From positions 517,001-581,000 of the forward strand of contig JAHBUY010000001.1 in NCBI GenBank assembly GCA_019637795.1: DNA of 64,000 nt, written 5' to 3'. The notes under the pieces are model-generated. The model did not search any database. It was not told the DNA's origin and saw only the letters and a program-made list of their open reading frames with translations. The translations under genes and the position numbers were made by a program. Position 1 is the stretch's first letter. Every line of letters begins with the position of its first letter. Origin of the DNA: a bacterium. GTDB lineage: Bacteria; Desulfobacterota; Binatia; HRBIN30; CADEER01. Below, one piece after another: positions 9,213 to 20,872 of this stretch.

Positions 9213-9508
9213 ACCGGCCCTTGCCCGGCGGGGCCGTGGGGGAATCGAAGCGGCGCGCGGATCGGCCGTCGGCGTCCCGCGGGATGCCAGGGGCGTGCGC
9301 TGCAGCAGCCGCCCGGTCCGGGCCGTCGGCGTTCGCCGCTTCCCAAAGGCGAGAAAAACTCCTTGAGACAGCTCTGCGCCGATGGGTATCGCTGGCGGTA
9401 GCTGGCAGTGGGCAGCGCCGGCCGGGGGGAACATTCGAGTCAACGGGGAGCCTCGAGGGGGGCCGTCCGGCCGGACTGACGCATCACCATCCCCAGGAGT
9501 GATCTGTG
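9213..9508 (+). other. Leader/intergenic region upstream of the Cys-rich secreted protein
   Basis: This stretch of 296 bases has no gene. The first part after the GH3 stop is GC-rich with short inverted repeats (GGCCC...GGGCC type near 9214-9233) that may end the GH3 transcript. The segment around 9348-9375 is locally AT-richer (AGAAAAACTCCTTGAGAC) and may hold the promoter of the next gene. A good ribosome site, AGGAG at 9495-9499, precedes the start at 9509. I tried to fit known riboswitch cores here and none fitted. Confidence 0.4.
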
Positions 9509-10459
9509 ATGAGGAAGAGCATCGGATTGTTCACCGCCGCCGCACTGACCCTCAGCGGGTCGGTCACTTTCGCTCACGTCATCGACCCGGCCACGGACAA
9601 GGCCGCCGCCAAGCTGCGGGCCGACGTCGCCAAGCAGGTGGCGAAGTACACCTTCTGCCTCGTCAAGGCGGCGGCGGGTTGCGAGAAGGGCGGGGCGACC
9701 TCCGCCGTCGAGTGCAACCTCGGCACCGGCGCGGTCGCCTACGAGATGCCGGCCGGCGCCGCCACCGCCAAGTTCAACGCGGCGATCGGCAAGTGCGACG
9801 ACAAGATGGTGCTGAGCAAGAAGGGCAACGACTACATCGGGATCGGCTGCCCCGGCGACTGCGACGCGGGCACGCCCGGCGTCCAGCAGTGCGCCGGCAT
9901 GAGCGCCTTCGAAGCCTCGGTCGAGTCGGCGGCGGCCAGCAGCGCCAAGGGCCAGCTCGGATTGTTGGCCACCCTGATCGACCTCGCGTGCGGCACCGAT
10001 CTGGGGGTTCCCAACACCGACCCGGCTCGCATCAAGTGCGCCACCGACCAGGCGAAGCTGATGAGCAAGTACGCGCAGGGCGTGTTCAAGTGCCAGGCCA
10101 AGTGCGAGAACGATTTCAAGAACAGCAAGGGCAATGGCGGCCCGAGCAACGGCGCCGAGTGCAAGGCCGGCGACGTGGGCGCCGCCCCGGCCTTCGCCAC
10201 CTGCGTCAGCGCCGGGCTGGGCAAGGTGTCGCCGAAGTTCTCGCCCAGCGTGGCGGCGCTGGTGCCGGCCATCAACGCCGTGGTCAACGACGCCACCGGC
10301 GGCCTCTACAACCGCTTCGACCCCACCACGGCCGATCCCAGCGCCAGCCCGTGCGGCACCTGCGGCAACGCGACCCGCGAGGGCGCGGAGCAGTGCGACG
10401 GCGCGGACGACGCCTTCTGCGGCGGTCCGGCGTGCAAGCCGGATTGCACCTGCCCGTAA
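9509..10459 (+). CDS. Secreted Cys-rich protein with myxobacterial-type Cys-rich C-terminus
   Basis: The 316-residue protein has a clear signal peptide (MRKSIGLFTAAALTLSGSVTFA, predicted cleavage about residue 22). The mature chain holds about 20 cysteines in pairs (KYTFCLVKAAAGCEKG, KCATD, FKCQAKCEND) and several short Lys-rich helices. It ends in a CGNATREGAEQCDGADD...CKPDCTCP tail, like the Myxococcus Cys-rich repeat often found at C-termini of secreted proteins in delta-like lineages. The body is not a family I can name. The cysteine pattern suggests a disulfide-stabilised extracellular or periplasmic protein. The ribosome site AGGAG lies 9 bases before ATG 9509; a GTG at 9506 is also possible. 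A 12-bp stem at 10481-10508 follows the stop, so the gene is probably monocistronic. Confidence 0.75.
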   Translation: MRKSIGLFTAAALTLSGSVTFAHVIDPATDKAAAKLRADVAKQVAKYTFCLVKAAAGCEKGGATSAVECNLGTGAVAYEMPAGAATAKFNAAIGKCDDKMVLSKKGNDYIGIGCPGDCDAGTPGVQQCAGMSAFEASVESAAASSAKGQLGLLATLIDLACGTDLGVPNTDPARIKCATDQAKLMSKYAQGVFKCQAKCENDFKNSKGNGGPSNGAECKAGDVGAAPAFATCVSAGLGKVSPKFSPSVAALVPAINAVVNDATGGLYNRFDPTTADPSASPCGTCGNATREGAEQCDGADDAFCGGPACKPDCTCP

Positions 10460-10480
10460 GCCATCGTCGGCGCGGCTCCA

Positions 10481-10508
10481 GGGGTGGCGGCCTTTCGGCC
10501 GCCACCCC
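10481..10508 (+). terminator. Strong hairpin after the Cys-rich protein
   Basis: A perfect 12-bp stem GGGGTGGCGGCC / GGCCGCCACCCC with loop TTTC starts 21 bases after the stop codon. No U-run follows, so it is either a Rho-assisted terminator or an mRNA 3'-end stabiliser. It also insulates the guanidine operon that begins about 160 bases downstream. Confidence 0.6.
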
Positions 10509-10667
10509 GTCCGCGGCCAGCGGCGCGGGCGGCGCCCCCGCATCTCCGGCGCCTCGCCACGACACGCTCCCCGGTCCTGCCCACGATTCGAGCAGGACTG
10601 ACTAGCGAAGGGGCATCGCCGCGAGCGTGATTCGAGTTCGCCGGGGCGGCTGGAACCCGTCCCGGGG

Positions 10668-10683
10668 TGGCATGCATCTCGCT
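10668..10683 (+). promoter_or_regulatory. Sigma-54-like -24/-12 promoter of the guanidine operon
   Basis: TGGCATG-N4-TCGCT fits the TGGCAYR-N4-TTGCW consensus with a single mismatch (C for T in the -12 element). The invariant GG and GC dinucleotides are present at the correct 10-base separation. Counting 12 bases past the GC puts transcription start near 10694, the 5' edge of the riboswitch. This is inferred from sequence only; no NtrC-like site was identified. Confidence 0.6.
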
Positions 10684-10694
10684 CTCCGGTGCCT

Positions 10695-10797
10695 TCGCGA
10701 CTAGGGTTCCGGCCGGCTCATACCCCGGCGACTGGTCCGAGGGTCGCGATCCGGCGACGTGCCGGACACACGGCGGGACAAAAGCCCGGGAGGAATG
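10695..10797 (+). promoter_or_regulatory. Guanidine-I riboswitch (ykkC class)
   Basis: The conserved ykkC landmarks occur in order: CTAGGGTTCCG (10701-10711), ACTGGTCCGAG (10731-10741), then ACACGGCGGGACAAAAGCCC (10767-10786) followed by GGGAGGA. P1 can form between GCGAC (10697-10701) and GTCGC (10743-10747). The pairing GGCGGG/CCCGGG-type around ACAAAAG matches the P3 element that contacts guanidinium. Class I guanidine riboswitches turn genes on when guanidine binds. The element sits about 90 bases upstream of the importer and carboxylase operon, exactly the known gene context of the class. The core is almost identical to consensus, so confidence is high. Confidence 0.95.
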
Positions 10798-10880
10798 TCC
10801 GAGTGGGGGAACCCCTCGGTTGGGCCTCCTGACGCGGGGCGCCGCCGGGCGGGACTCCCGTCATCAGCACATGGGAGGAC
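10798..10880 (+). promoter_or_regulatory. Probable riboswitch expression platform (translation control)
   Basis: After the aptamer there is a stem CCGAGTGGGG / CCCCTCGG (about 10799-10819) without a U-run. A CCTCC segment lies at 10825-10829, and a CTCCC (10855-10859) can pair with GGGAG (10873-10877), which is part of the ribosome site of the first gene. The aptamer's own 3' GGGAGGA (10788-10794) could compete for CCTCC. No intrinsic terminator is seen, so control of ribosome access is the likelier mechanism. The pairings were read by eye. Confidence 0.45.
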
Positions 10881-10885
10881 TGGCG

Positions 10886-11965
10886 ATGCGCGAGACGACG
10901 AGGATCCGGATCACGGCGCTGCTCGGCGCGGTGGCGATGCTGGCGCTGCTCGGCGGCGGCACGGCGCGGGCGGAGGAGAAGAAGCAGTTCACCCTCGCCT
11001 GGACGATCTACGCCGGCTGGATGCCGTGGCCCTACGCCGCCGACGCCGGCATCGTGAAGAAATGGGCCGACAAGTACGGCATCGGCATCGACGTCGTGCA
11101 GGTCAACGACTACGTCGAGTCGATCAACCAGTACACCGCCGGCAAGTTCGACGCGGTGACGGTCACCAACATGGACACGCTGACGATTCCGGCCGCCGGC
11201 GGGGTCGACACCACGGTGGTGATCGTCGGCGACTACTCGAATGGCAACGACGGCATCGTGCTCAAGGACGGCAAGACGCTCGCCGACATCAAGGGCCGCA
11301 AGGTCAATCTGGTCGAGCTGTCGGTGTCGCACTACCTCCTCGCCCGCGGCCTGGCGAGCGTGAAGATGAGCGAGCGCGACGTGAAGACGGTCAACACCTC
11401 CGACGCCGACATCGTCTCCGCCGCGGCGTCGCCTGACGTCAACGCGCTCGTCACCTGGAACCCGCAACTGAGCGAAGTGGTCAAGATGCCGAAGATGACC
11501 GAGGTGTTCTCGTCGAAGCAGATCCCGGGCGAGATCCTCGATCTCGCCGTCGTCCACAGCGAGACGCTCAAGGACAATCCCAGCTTCGCCAAGGCGCTGG
11601 TCGGCGCCTGGTTCGAGACGCTGGCGCTGATGGCGAAGAACGACGACGCCGGCAAGGCGGCGCGCAGCGCGATGGCCAAGCTCTCGGGCACCGACCTCGC
11701 CGGCTACGATGCCCAGCTCGCGACCACCGCGATGTACTACGAGCCGAAGGCCGCCGTCGCGTTCACCAACAGCCCCGAGCTGATCAGGTCGATGGACCTG
11801 GTGCGCACCTTCTCCTTCGAGCACGGCCTGCTCGGCGAGGGCGCCAAGACCAAGGACGCCGTCGGCATCGCCTTCCCCGGCGACAAGACGCTCGGCGACG
11901 CCAAGAACATCAAGATGCGCTTCACCAGCCAGTACATGCAGATGGCCGCGGACGGGAAGCTGTAA
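10886..11965 (+). CDS. ABC transporter substrate-binding protein for guanidine (urea-carboxylase-associated family)
   Basis: This 359-residue periplasmic binding protein is of the NitT/TauT type, in the subfamily formerly called urea-carboxylase-associated (ABC_peri_uca). The signal peptide spans about residues 1-31, ending TARAEE. Mature motifs include FTLAWTIYAGWMPWPYA, DYVESINQYTAGKFDAVTVTNMD and NGNDGIV. It is the first gene after the guanidine-I riboswitch. The ATG at 10886 has a perfect ribosome site (GGGAGGA at 10873-10879, spacer 6); the ATG at 10871 lies inside that site and is rejected. With the next two genes it forms a complete importer. Since the riboswitch senses guanidine, guanidine is a more likely cargo than urea, but binding has to be inferred. 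Confidence 0.92.
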   Translation: MRETTRIRITALLGAVAMLALLGGGTARAEEKKQFTLAWTIYAGWMPWPYAADAGIVKKWADKYGIGIDVVQVNDYVESINQYTAGKFDAVTVTNMDTLTIPAAGGVDTTVVIVGDYSNGNDGIVLKDGKTLADIKGRKVNLVELSVSHYLLARGLASVKMSERDVKTVNTSDADIVSAAASPDVNALVTWNPQLSEVVKMPKMTEVFSSKQIPGEILDLAVVHSETLKDNPSFAKALVGAWFETLALMAKNDDAGKAARSAMAKLSGTDLAGYDAQLATTAMYYEPKAAVAFTNSPELIRSMDLVRTFSFEHGLLGEGAKTKDAVGIAFPGDKTLGDAKNIKMRFTSQYMQMAADGKL

Positions 11966-12042
11966 ACGGCGCGGCCACCGATGGACACCGAGCGCTCGTA
12001 TTCGCGTCCGTCGCCGGCCATCGGTGCGTCCGTGGAGGCGTG

Positions 12043-12867
12043 ATGGCGCGCCGCCTGATCAACCGCCGCCTCGACCGCCTCGGGCTGGTCACGCTCGGGC
12101 TGGCGCCGTTCCTGTTGCTGGTCGCGCTCTATGCCGGGGCGTCGGCGCTGCGGCACGCGGAGAACGACGGCGACAAGCTGCTGCCCACCGGGACGGCGTT
12201 CGTCGATGCGGTGCGGCGGGTGGCGATCGAGCCGGACGCGCGCACCGGCGACGTGCTGCTGTGGGCGGACAGCGCGGCGAGCCTGCGGCGACTGGCGCTC
12301 GGCCTGCTGGTGGCGACCACGCTGGGGATGATCGTCGGCGTCGCCACCGGCCTGATCCCCTACGTGCGCGCCGGCCTGTCGCCGCTGGTCGCCGTCGCCT
12401 CGATGGTCCCGCCGATGGCGCTGCTGCCGATCCTCTTCATCGTCTTCGGCCTCGGCGAGCTGTCGAAGGTGGTGCTGATCGTCATCGGCATCTCGCCCTT
12501 CATGATGCGCGACCTCGCCCTGCGCATCGAGGAGCTGCCGAACGAGCAGCTCGTCAAGGCGCAGACGCTCGGCCTCTCGTCGTGGCACATCGTCACCCGC
12601 GTCGTCGTGCCGCAGATGCTGCCGCGCCTGCTCGACGGGCTGCGCCTGTCGCTCGGCCCCGCCTGGCTGTTCCTCATCTCGGCCGAGGCGATCGCCGCCG
12701 AGGTCGGGCTCGGCTATCGGATCTTCCTGGTGCGGCGCTATCTGGCGATGGACGTCATCATCCCCTACGTGGCGTGGATCACGACGCTCGCCTTCCTCAT
12801 GGATCTGACCCTGCGCGCCCTCAACCGCCGCGCCTTCCCCTGGCTCTACGTCGGACGCGAGGCCTGA
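12043..12867 (+). CDS. ABC transporter permease (NitT/TauT type, guanidine importer)
   Basis: The 274-residue inner-membrane protein has about six predicted helices. The EAA loop that contacts the ATPase lies near residues 165-200 ([21 protein letters not shown] and [19 protein letters not shown]). It matches the SsuC/TauC-like binding-protein-dependent permease family. The ATG at 12043 is preceded by GGAGG (12034-12038); a GTG at 12040 is too close to it. The stop codon TGA overlaps the ATG of the ATPase gene by one base (12865-12869), so translation is coupled. It acts with the binding protein at 10886 and the ATPase at 12867. Confidence 0.93.
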   Translation: MARRLINRRLDRLGLVTLGLAPFLLLVALYAGASALRHAENDGDKLLPTGTAFVDAVRRVAIEPDARTGDVLLWADSAASLRRLALGLLVATTLGMIVGVATGLIPYVRAGLSPLVAVASMVPPMALLPILFIVFGLGELSKVVLIVIGISPFMMRDLALRIEELPNEQLVKAQTLGLSSWHIVTRVVVPQMLPRLLDGLRLSLGPAWLFLISAEAIAAEVGLGYRIFLVRRYLAMDVIIPYVAWITTLAFLMDLTLRALNRRAFPWLYVGREA

Positions 12868-13736
12868 TGAGCACCGTGTCCGTCCGCAACCTCTGGAAGA
12901 CCTACGACGGCCAGGTGGTGCTCGAACGCATCAACCTCGAGGTCGGCGCGCACGCGTTCGTCTCGATGGTCGGCCCGTCCGGCTGCGGCAAGACCACCTT
13001 CCTGCGCCTGCTCCTCAGCCAGGAGACGCCGAGCAGGGGCGAGATCCTGCTCGACGGCGCGCCGCTGGCGCCCGAGCCGACGCCCGACCGCGGCGTCGTC
13101 TTCCAGCGCTACTCCGTGTTCCCGCACCTGACGGTGCTCGAGAACGTCGCCCTCGGGCTCGAGGTCGAACACTCGCCCCTGCTCGGCCGCCTCTTCGGCG
13201 CCGCCCGCCGCGCGGTGTTCGCCCGCTGCCGCGAGATGCTCGACCACGTCGGGCTGCACGGCGCCGCCGACAAGTACCCGGCGCAGCTCTCCGGCGGCAT
13301 GCAGCAGCGCCTCGCCATCGCCCAGACGCTGGTCAAGCGGCCGGCGCTGCTGCTGCTCGACGAGCCGTTCGGCGCCCTCGATCCCGGCATCCGCGCCGAC
13401 ATGCACGTCCTCATGCGCCGCCTCTTCGACGAGACCGGCATGACGGTGTTCATGGTCACCCACGACCTGCGCGAGGCCTTCCAACTCGGCACGCGCGTCC
13501 TCGCCTTCGACCGCCATCGCACCCGCGAAGAAGAGCGCGAGGCCTACGGCGCGACGATCATGTTCGACCTTCCGCTCGACCGCGACCGGCGTCGCCGCGA
13601 GGCCGAGCGCGAGATCGCGGCGCGGCTCGCCGCCGCCCACGCCAGCCAGGACGACCTGGCGCGCGATGCGGAGCCCCACGCCGGGCTCCACCTCGGGACG
13701 ACCCGACGTTCCCCCGTCCTCGCCGGCGGGCATTGA
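12867..13736 (+). CDS. ABC transporter ATP-binding protein (guanidine importer)
   Basis: The 289-residue ATPase has Walker [10 protein letters not shown] (about 38-46), Q-loop [12 protein letters not shown], signature [13 protein letters not shown], Walker [13 protein letters not shown] and the H-loop VTHDLREAF. The C-terminal 60 residues after the H-loop are longer and more charged than in TauB/SsuB. They include [19 protein letters not shown], a tail seen in the urea-carboxylase-associated ATPases. It is the third gene of the operon and overlaps the permease stop. The stop at 13736 is followed 11 bases later by the start of the deiminase fusion, which has its own GGGAGG site within this gene's end. 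Confidence 0.95.
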   Translation: MSTVSVRNLWKTYDGQVVLERINLEVGAHAFVSMVGPSGCGKTTFLRLLLSQETPSRGEILLDGAPLAPEPTPDRGVVFQRYSVFPHLTVLENVALGLEVEHSPLLGRLFGAARRAVFARCREMLDHVGLHGAADKYPAQLSGGMQQRLAIAQTLVKRPALLLLDEPFGALDPGIRADMHVLMRRLFDETGMTVFMVTHDLREAFQLGTRVLAFDRHRTREEEREAYGATIMFDLPLDRDRRRREAEREIAARLAAAHASQDDLARDAEPHAGLHLGTTRRSPVLAGGH

Positions 13737-13747
13737 GGGAGGTTTTC

Positions 13748-15172
13748 ATGGTTACCGAGGCGGCTCTGTTCGAGGACGAGCTGGCCGGCGGCGCGCACTG
13801 GTCGTTCGTCGTGCGCCGCGGCACCATCCTGCGCCTGATCGACGTCGTCGGCGGCGCCAACGTCGGCATGCTCCTCTACAACCCGGCCAATCCGCTCGAG
13901 CGCTACAACATGCCGGACACGTTGAAGTGCCAGCACACCTTCAAGCTGACGCGCGGCCACTGCCTGTACTCCGACATGGGACGCATCTTCTGCTCGATCG
14001 TCGACGACAGCGTCGGCTGGCACGACACGGTCGGCGGCAATTCCACCCGCGCCGGCGTCGCCGCCCGCTGGGGCCACCGCTCCTACCAGGAGGCGCGCAA
14101 CGAGTGGACGCAGAACGGTCACGACAGCTTCCTCGTCGAAGCGGCCAAGTACGGCCTCGGCCGCCGCGACCTCGCCGCCAACGTCAACTGGTTCAGCAAG
14201 GTGAGCGTCGCCGACGATGGCGCGATGACCTTCCACCCCGAGCACTCGCGCCCCGGCGACCACGTCGCGCTGCGCTTCGAGATGGACACGCTGGTGCTGC
14301 TGCACACCTGCGCCCACCCGCTCGACCCCGCGACCACCTATCCGCGGCGCCCCGTCCGCTACCAATTGCTCAGGGCGGAGCCGGTCGCCGCCGACGACTA
14401 CTGCCGCAACGTCCGCCCCGAGAACTGGCGCGGCTTCGAGAACACCCGCCTCTACCACCTCGACCCGCCGCTGCCCGGCGACCCGCCGGCGCTGCCGCGC
14501 CCCTCCGAAAAGGCCGAGCCGCTGCGCGTCCGCACGCTCGCCAGCCCGCGCCTCGCCGCGGACGCCGTCTTCCGCCACGTCATCCCCGCCGGCGACTACT
14601 GGCTGCACCAGGTGCGCGAGGGCCAGGCGCTGCGCATCGTCGACCTCGAGGGCAACCAGTCCGCCGATACCCTCTTCTACGCCGCCGCCGATCCGGCGGA
14701 GCGCTACAGCGCCGTCGACACGCTGCGCGCGCAGCACAACATCTACCTCGGCGTCGGCACGCCGCTGCGCTCGACCGCCGGCCGCGTCATGCTGGAGATC
14801 GTCGCCGACACCGTCGGCCGCCACGACACCCTCGGCGGCGCCTGCGCCACCGAGTCGAACACCGTCCGCTACGCGCTCGAGAAGAAGACCATGCACGCCT
14901 GCCGCGATAGCTGGCTGCTCGCCGTCGGCGAACGCCCGGAGGTGGGCATCGGCAAGCGCGATTTCGGCCCCAACATCAATTTCTTCATGAACGTCCCGGT
15001 GACGCCCGACGGCGGCCTCACGTTCGCCGACGGCGTCTCCGGACCCGGCCAGTACGTCGAGATGAGGGCGGCGATGGACGTGTGGGTGCTGATCTCCAAC
15101 TGCCCGCAGCTCAACAACCCCTGCAACGCCTACAATCCAACGCCGATCGAGGTGCTGATCTTCGATTCCTGA
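13748..15172 (+). CDS. Fused two-domain DUF1989 carboxyguanidine deiminase (CgdB-CgdA-like single chain)
   Basis: This 474-residue protein carries two consecutive DUF1989 domains, joined by a Pro-rich linker near 235-255. The N-terminal copy (about 1-230) has [18 protein letters not shown] and the C-terminal copy (about 255-474) has [32 protein letters not shown] and [18 protein letters not shown]. These correspond to urea-carboxylase-associated proteins 2 and 1, which elsewhere are separate genes whose products form the heteromeric carboxyguanidine deiminase that turns carboxyguanidine into allophanate and ammonia. Both copies keep the Cys/His-rich WHD/RHD-G-x-C-type motif, so neither looks dead. 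The ATG at 13748 has a GGGAGG site (13737-13742). The gene is immediately upstream of the carboxylase, which fits a step between carboxylation and allophanate hydrolysis. The fusion is unusual as far as I know. Confidence 0.9.
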   Translation: MVTEAALFEDELAGGAHWSFVVRRGTILRLIDVVGGANVGMLLYNPANPLERYNMPDTLKCQHTFKLTRGHCLYSDMGRIFCSIVDDSVGWHDTVGGNSTRAGVAARWGHRSYQEARNEWTQNGHDSFLVEAAKYGLGRRDLAANVNWFSKVSVADDGAMTFHPEHSRPGDHVALRFEMDTLVLLHTCAHPLDPATTYPRRPVRYQLLRAEPVAADDYCRNVRPENWRGFENTRLYHLDPPLPGDPPALPRPSEKAEPLRVRTLASPRLAADAVFRHVIPAGDYWLHQVREGQALRIVDLEGNQSADTLFYAAADPAERYSAVDTLRAQHNIYLGVGTPLRSTAGRVMLEIVADTVGRHDTLGGACATESNTVRYALEKKTMHACRDSWLLAVGERPEVGIGKRDFGPNINFFMNVPVTPDGGLTFADGVSGPGQYVEMRAAMDVWVLISNCPQLNNPCNAYNPTPIEVLIFDS

Positions 15173-15233
15173 GCGGCGCCACGGAGGCGCGCGGCGACCG
15201 CCGCGATCCTCCGTGCTGCTCGATGGTTGACCC

Positions 15234-18854
<3,621 letters not shown>

Positions 18855-18876
18855 TCGCGATGCGCGGAGCCGACGG

Positions 18877-20643
18877 ATGACGATCGAGTCCCTGCGGGCC
18901 GAGTATGACGGGGGGCGATCGCCGCTCGACGTGGTCGACGAAACCTTCGCCCGCATCGCGGCGAGCGCCGATCCCGCCGCGTGGATCGCGCTGCGCGATG
19001 CGCACGCGGTGCGCCGCGAGGCGGCGGCGCTGCGCGACGCGGACCGCGGGCGGCTGCCGCTGTGGGGCGTGCCGTTCGCGGTGAAGGACAACATCGACGT
19101 CGCCGGCATCGACACCACGGCGGCGTGCCCGCCCTTCGCCTATCGGCCGCGCGCCGATGCGACCGCCGTCGCGCGGCTGCGCGCCGCCGGGGCGCTGGTG
19201 ATCGGCAAGACCAACCTCGACCAGTTCGCCACCGGCCTGGTCGGCGTGCGGTCGCCGTACGGCATTCCGCGCTGCGTCTTCGACCCCGCGTACGTGTCCG
19301 GCGGCTCGAGCTCCGGCTCGGCGGTGGCGGTGGCGCGCGGCGAGGTCGCGTTCGCGCTCGGCACCGACACCGCCGGCTCCGGCCGCGTGCCGGCGGCGTT
19401 CAACCACGTCGTCGGCGTCAAGCCGACGCGCGGCCTGATCGGCGCCGGCGGCGTCGTGCCGGCGTGCCAGTCGCTCGACGTGGTCAGCGTCGTCGCCGCC
19501 AGTTGCGGCGAGGCCGACCTGGTGCGGCGCGCCGCCCAGGGCGCGGATCCGCGCGATCCCTACTCGCGCTCGGCGCCGGCGCGGCCGTTGCCGCGGTGCG
19601 GTCTGCGCGTCGGCGTGCTGGCGGCGCGCGACCGCGACTTCGAGGGCGACGCGGCGGCGGCGGCGCAGTACGACCGGGCGGTTGCCGGCGCCGCCGCGCG
19701 GTGGGAGACGCGCAAGATCGACTACGCGCCGTTCCGCGAGACGGCGGCGCTGCTGTACGACGGCCCGTGGCTGGCGGAACGCTGGCTCGCCCTCGCCGAC
19801 GCCCTGGCGCGCCACGGCGAGGCGGTCGACGCGACGGTACGGGCGCTGGTCGAGCCCGCGGCCCGCCTCACCGCCGCCGACGCCTTCCGCGGTCTGCACC
19901 GCCGCGCCGCCCTGGCGGCGCGCGCCGCCGCGGTGTGGGAGGCGGTCGACGTGCTGCTGCTGCCGACGGCGCCGACCCAGCCGCGGGTCGACGCCGTGCT
20001 CGCCGATCCCATCCGCCGCAACGCGCCGCTCGGCCGCTACACCAATTTCGTCAACCTGCTCGACTACTGCGCGGTCGCCGTGCCGGCGGGCTTCCGCCCC
20101 GATGGCCTGCCCTTCGGGGTGACCCTGATCGCGCCCGCCTTCGCCGACGACGACCTCGCCGCCATCGCCGACCAACTGCACCGAGCGCTGGAGCCGACCT
20201 GGGGTCTGGCGCGCGCGCCGCTGCCGGAAGGGCTCCCGGCGGCCTGCCGCGGCGGCGGCGTGCGCCTGGCGGTGGTCGGCGCGCATCTCACCGGCCTGCC
20301 GCTGAACCACCAGCTCGTCGAGCGCGGCGCCGCGCTGGTGGCGCGCACCCGCACCGCCGGCGGCTACCGGCTCTACGCCCTCCCCGGCAGCGCGCCGCCG
20401 AAGCCGGGCCTGGTGCGCGACGCCGCTGCCAGCGGCCCCGGCATCGAGGTGGAAGTGTGGGAGCTGTCGATCCCCGCCTTCGGCGCCTTCGTCGCCGAGG
20501 TCCCGCCGCCGCTGGCGATCGGCACCGTCGTCCTCGCCGATGGCGACCGCGTCAAGGGCTTCGTCTGCGAGCCCGCCGCGGTCGTCGGCGCCGAGGAGAT
20601 CACCCGTTTCGGCGGCTGGCGCGCCTATCTCGCCGCCCGTTGA
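18877..20643 (+). CDS. atzF: Allophanate hydrolase
   Basis: The 588-residue protein has an N-terminal amidase-signature domain (about 1-440) and the C-terminal domain of AtzF/DUR1,2-type allophanate hydrolases (about 465-588; LAVVGAHLTGLPLNHQLVERG). The catalytic Ser-Ser-Lys set is visible: Lys70 in FAVKDNID, cis-Ser near 144 in SGGSSSGSA and nucleophile Ser168 in GTDTAGSGR. It converts allophanate into two ammonia and CO2, the last step of guanidine (or urea) breakdown by this route. The ATG lies 22 bases after the carboxylase stop. It is last in the operon. The C-terminal domain is complete, which suggests the full two-step hydrolysis. Confidence 0.95.
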   Translation: MTIESLRAEYDGGRSPLDVVDETFARIAASADPAAWIALRDAHAVRREAAALRDADRGRLPLWGVPFAVKDNIDVAGIDTTAACPPFAYRPRADATAVARLRAAGALVIGKTNLDQFATGLVGVRSPYGIPRCVFDPAYVSGGSSSGSAVAVARGEVAFALGTDTAGSGRVPAAFNHVVGVKPTRGLIGAGGVVPACQSLDVVSVVAASCGEADLVRRAAQGADPRDPYSRSAPARPLPRCGLRVGVLAARDRDFEGDAAAAAQYDRAVAGAAARWETRKIDYAPFRETAALLYDGPWLAERWLALADALARHGEAVDATVRALVEPAARLTAADAFRGLHRRAALAARAAAVWEAVDVLLLPTAPTQPRVDAVLADPIRRNAPLGRYTNFVNLLDYCAVAVPAGFRPDGLPFGVTLIAPAFADDDLAAIADQLHRALEPTWGLARAPLPEGLPAACRGGGVRLAVVGAHLTGLPLNHQLVERGAALVARTRTAGGYRLYALPGSAPPKPGLVRDAAASGPGIEVEVWELSIPAFGAFVAEVPPPLAIGTVVLADGDRVKGFVCEPAAVVGAEEITRFGGWRAYLAAR

Positions 20644-20762
20644 GACCTGTCGGCGCGCCGCTGCCCACGATTGCGGCACCGCCGCGCCGCCGAATTGGGC
20701 ACCCTCGCGGCATCGGCCGAGAAAATCGCACCCACCGCGCCAGGCAAATCCGCGCCGCCCGC

Positions 20763-20778
20763 TGGTATGGGCGTTGCT
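20763..20778 (+). promoter_or_regulatory. Consensus sigma-54 promoter of the TorF-type porin
   Basis: TGGTATG-GGCG-TTGCT matches the sigma-54 -24/-12 consensus TGGYAYR-N4-TTGCW at every fixed position, with the right spacing. It is 94 bases upstream of the porin ATG at 20873, so the transcript would start near 20790 with an 80-base leader. It suggests nitrogen or other enhancer-dependent control in common with the guanidine operon just upstream. Confidence 0.75.
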
Positions 20779-20872
20779 CTCTCACGGGGCAAACACAACG
20801 CGGCTGATCGTGCGGCGCCCGGGTGCGTGGGAGCGCGCGCGGTCGGCTCAACCGGGAGAGAGGGGGCACTGA

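Noticed and set aside
9340-9500. Possible cobalamin or c-di-GMP riboswitch before the Cys-rich gene
   Set aside because: Short similarities (GGCAGTGGG, GGGGAGCC) do not extend to the conserved cores of either class.
10481-10508. Intrinsic terminator inside the guanidine leader
   Set aside because: The hairpin lies upstream of the proposed promoter and has no U-run; it belongs to the preceding gene.
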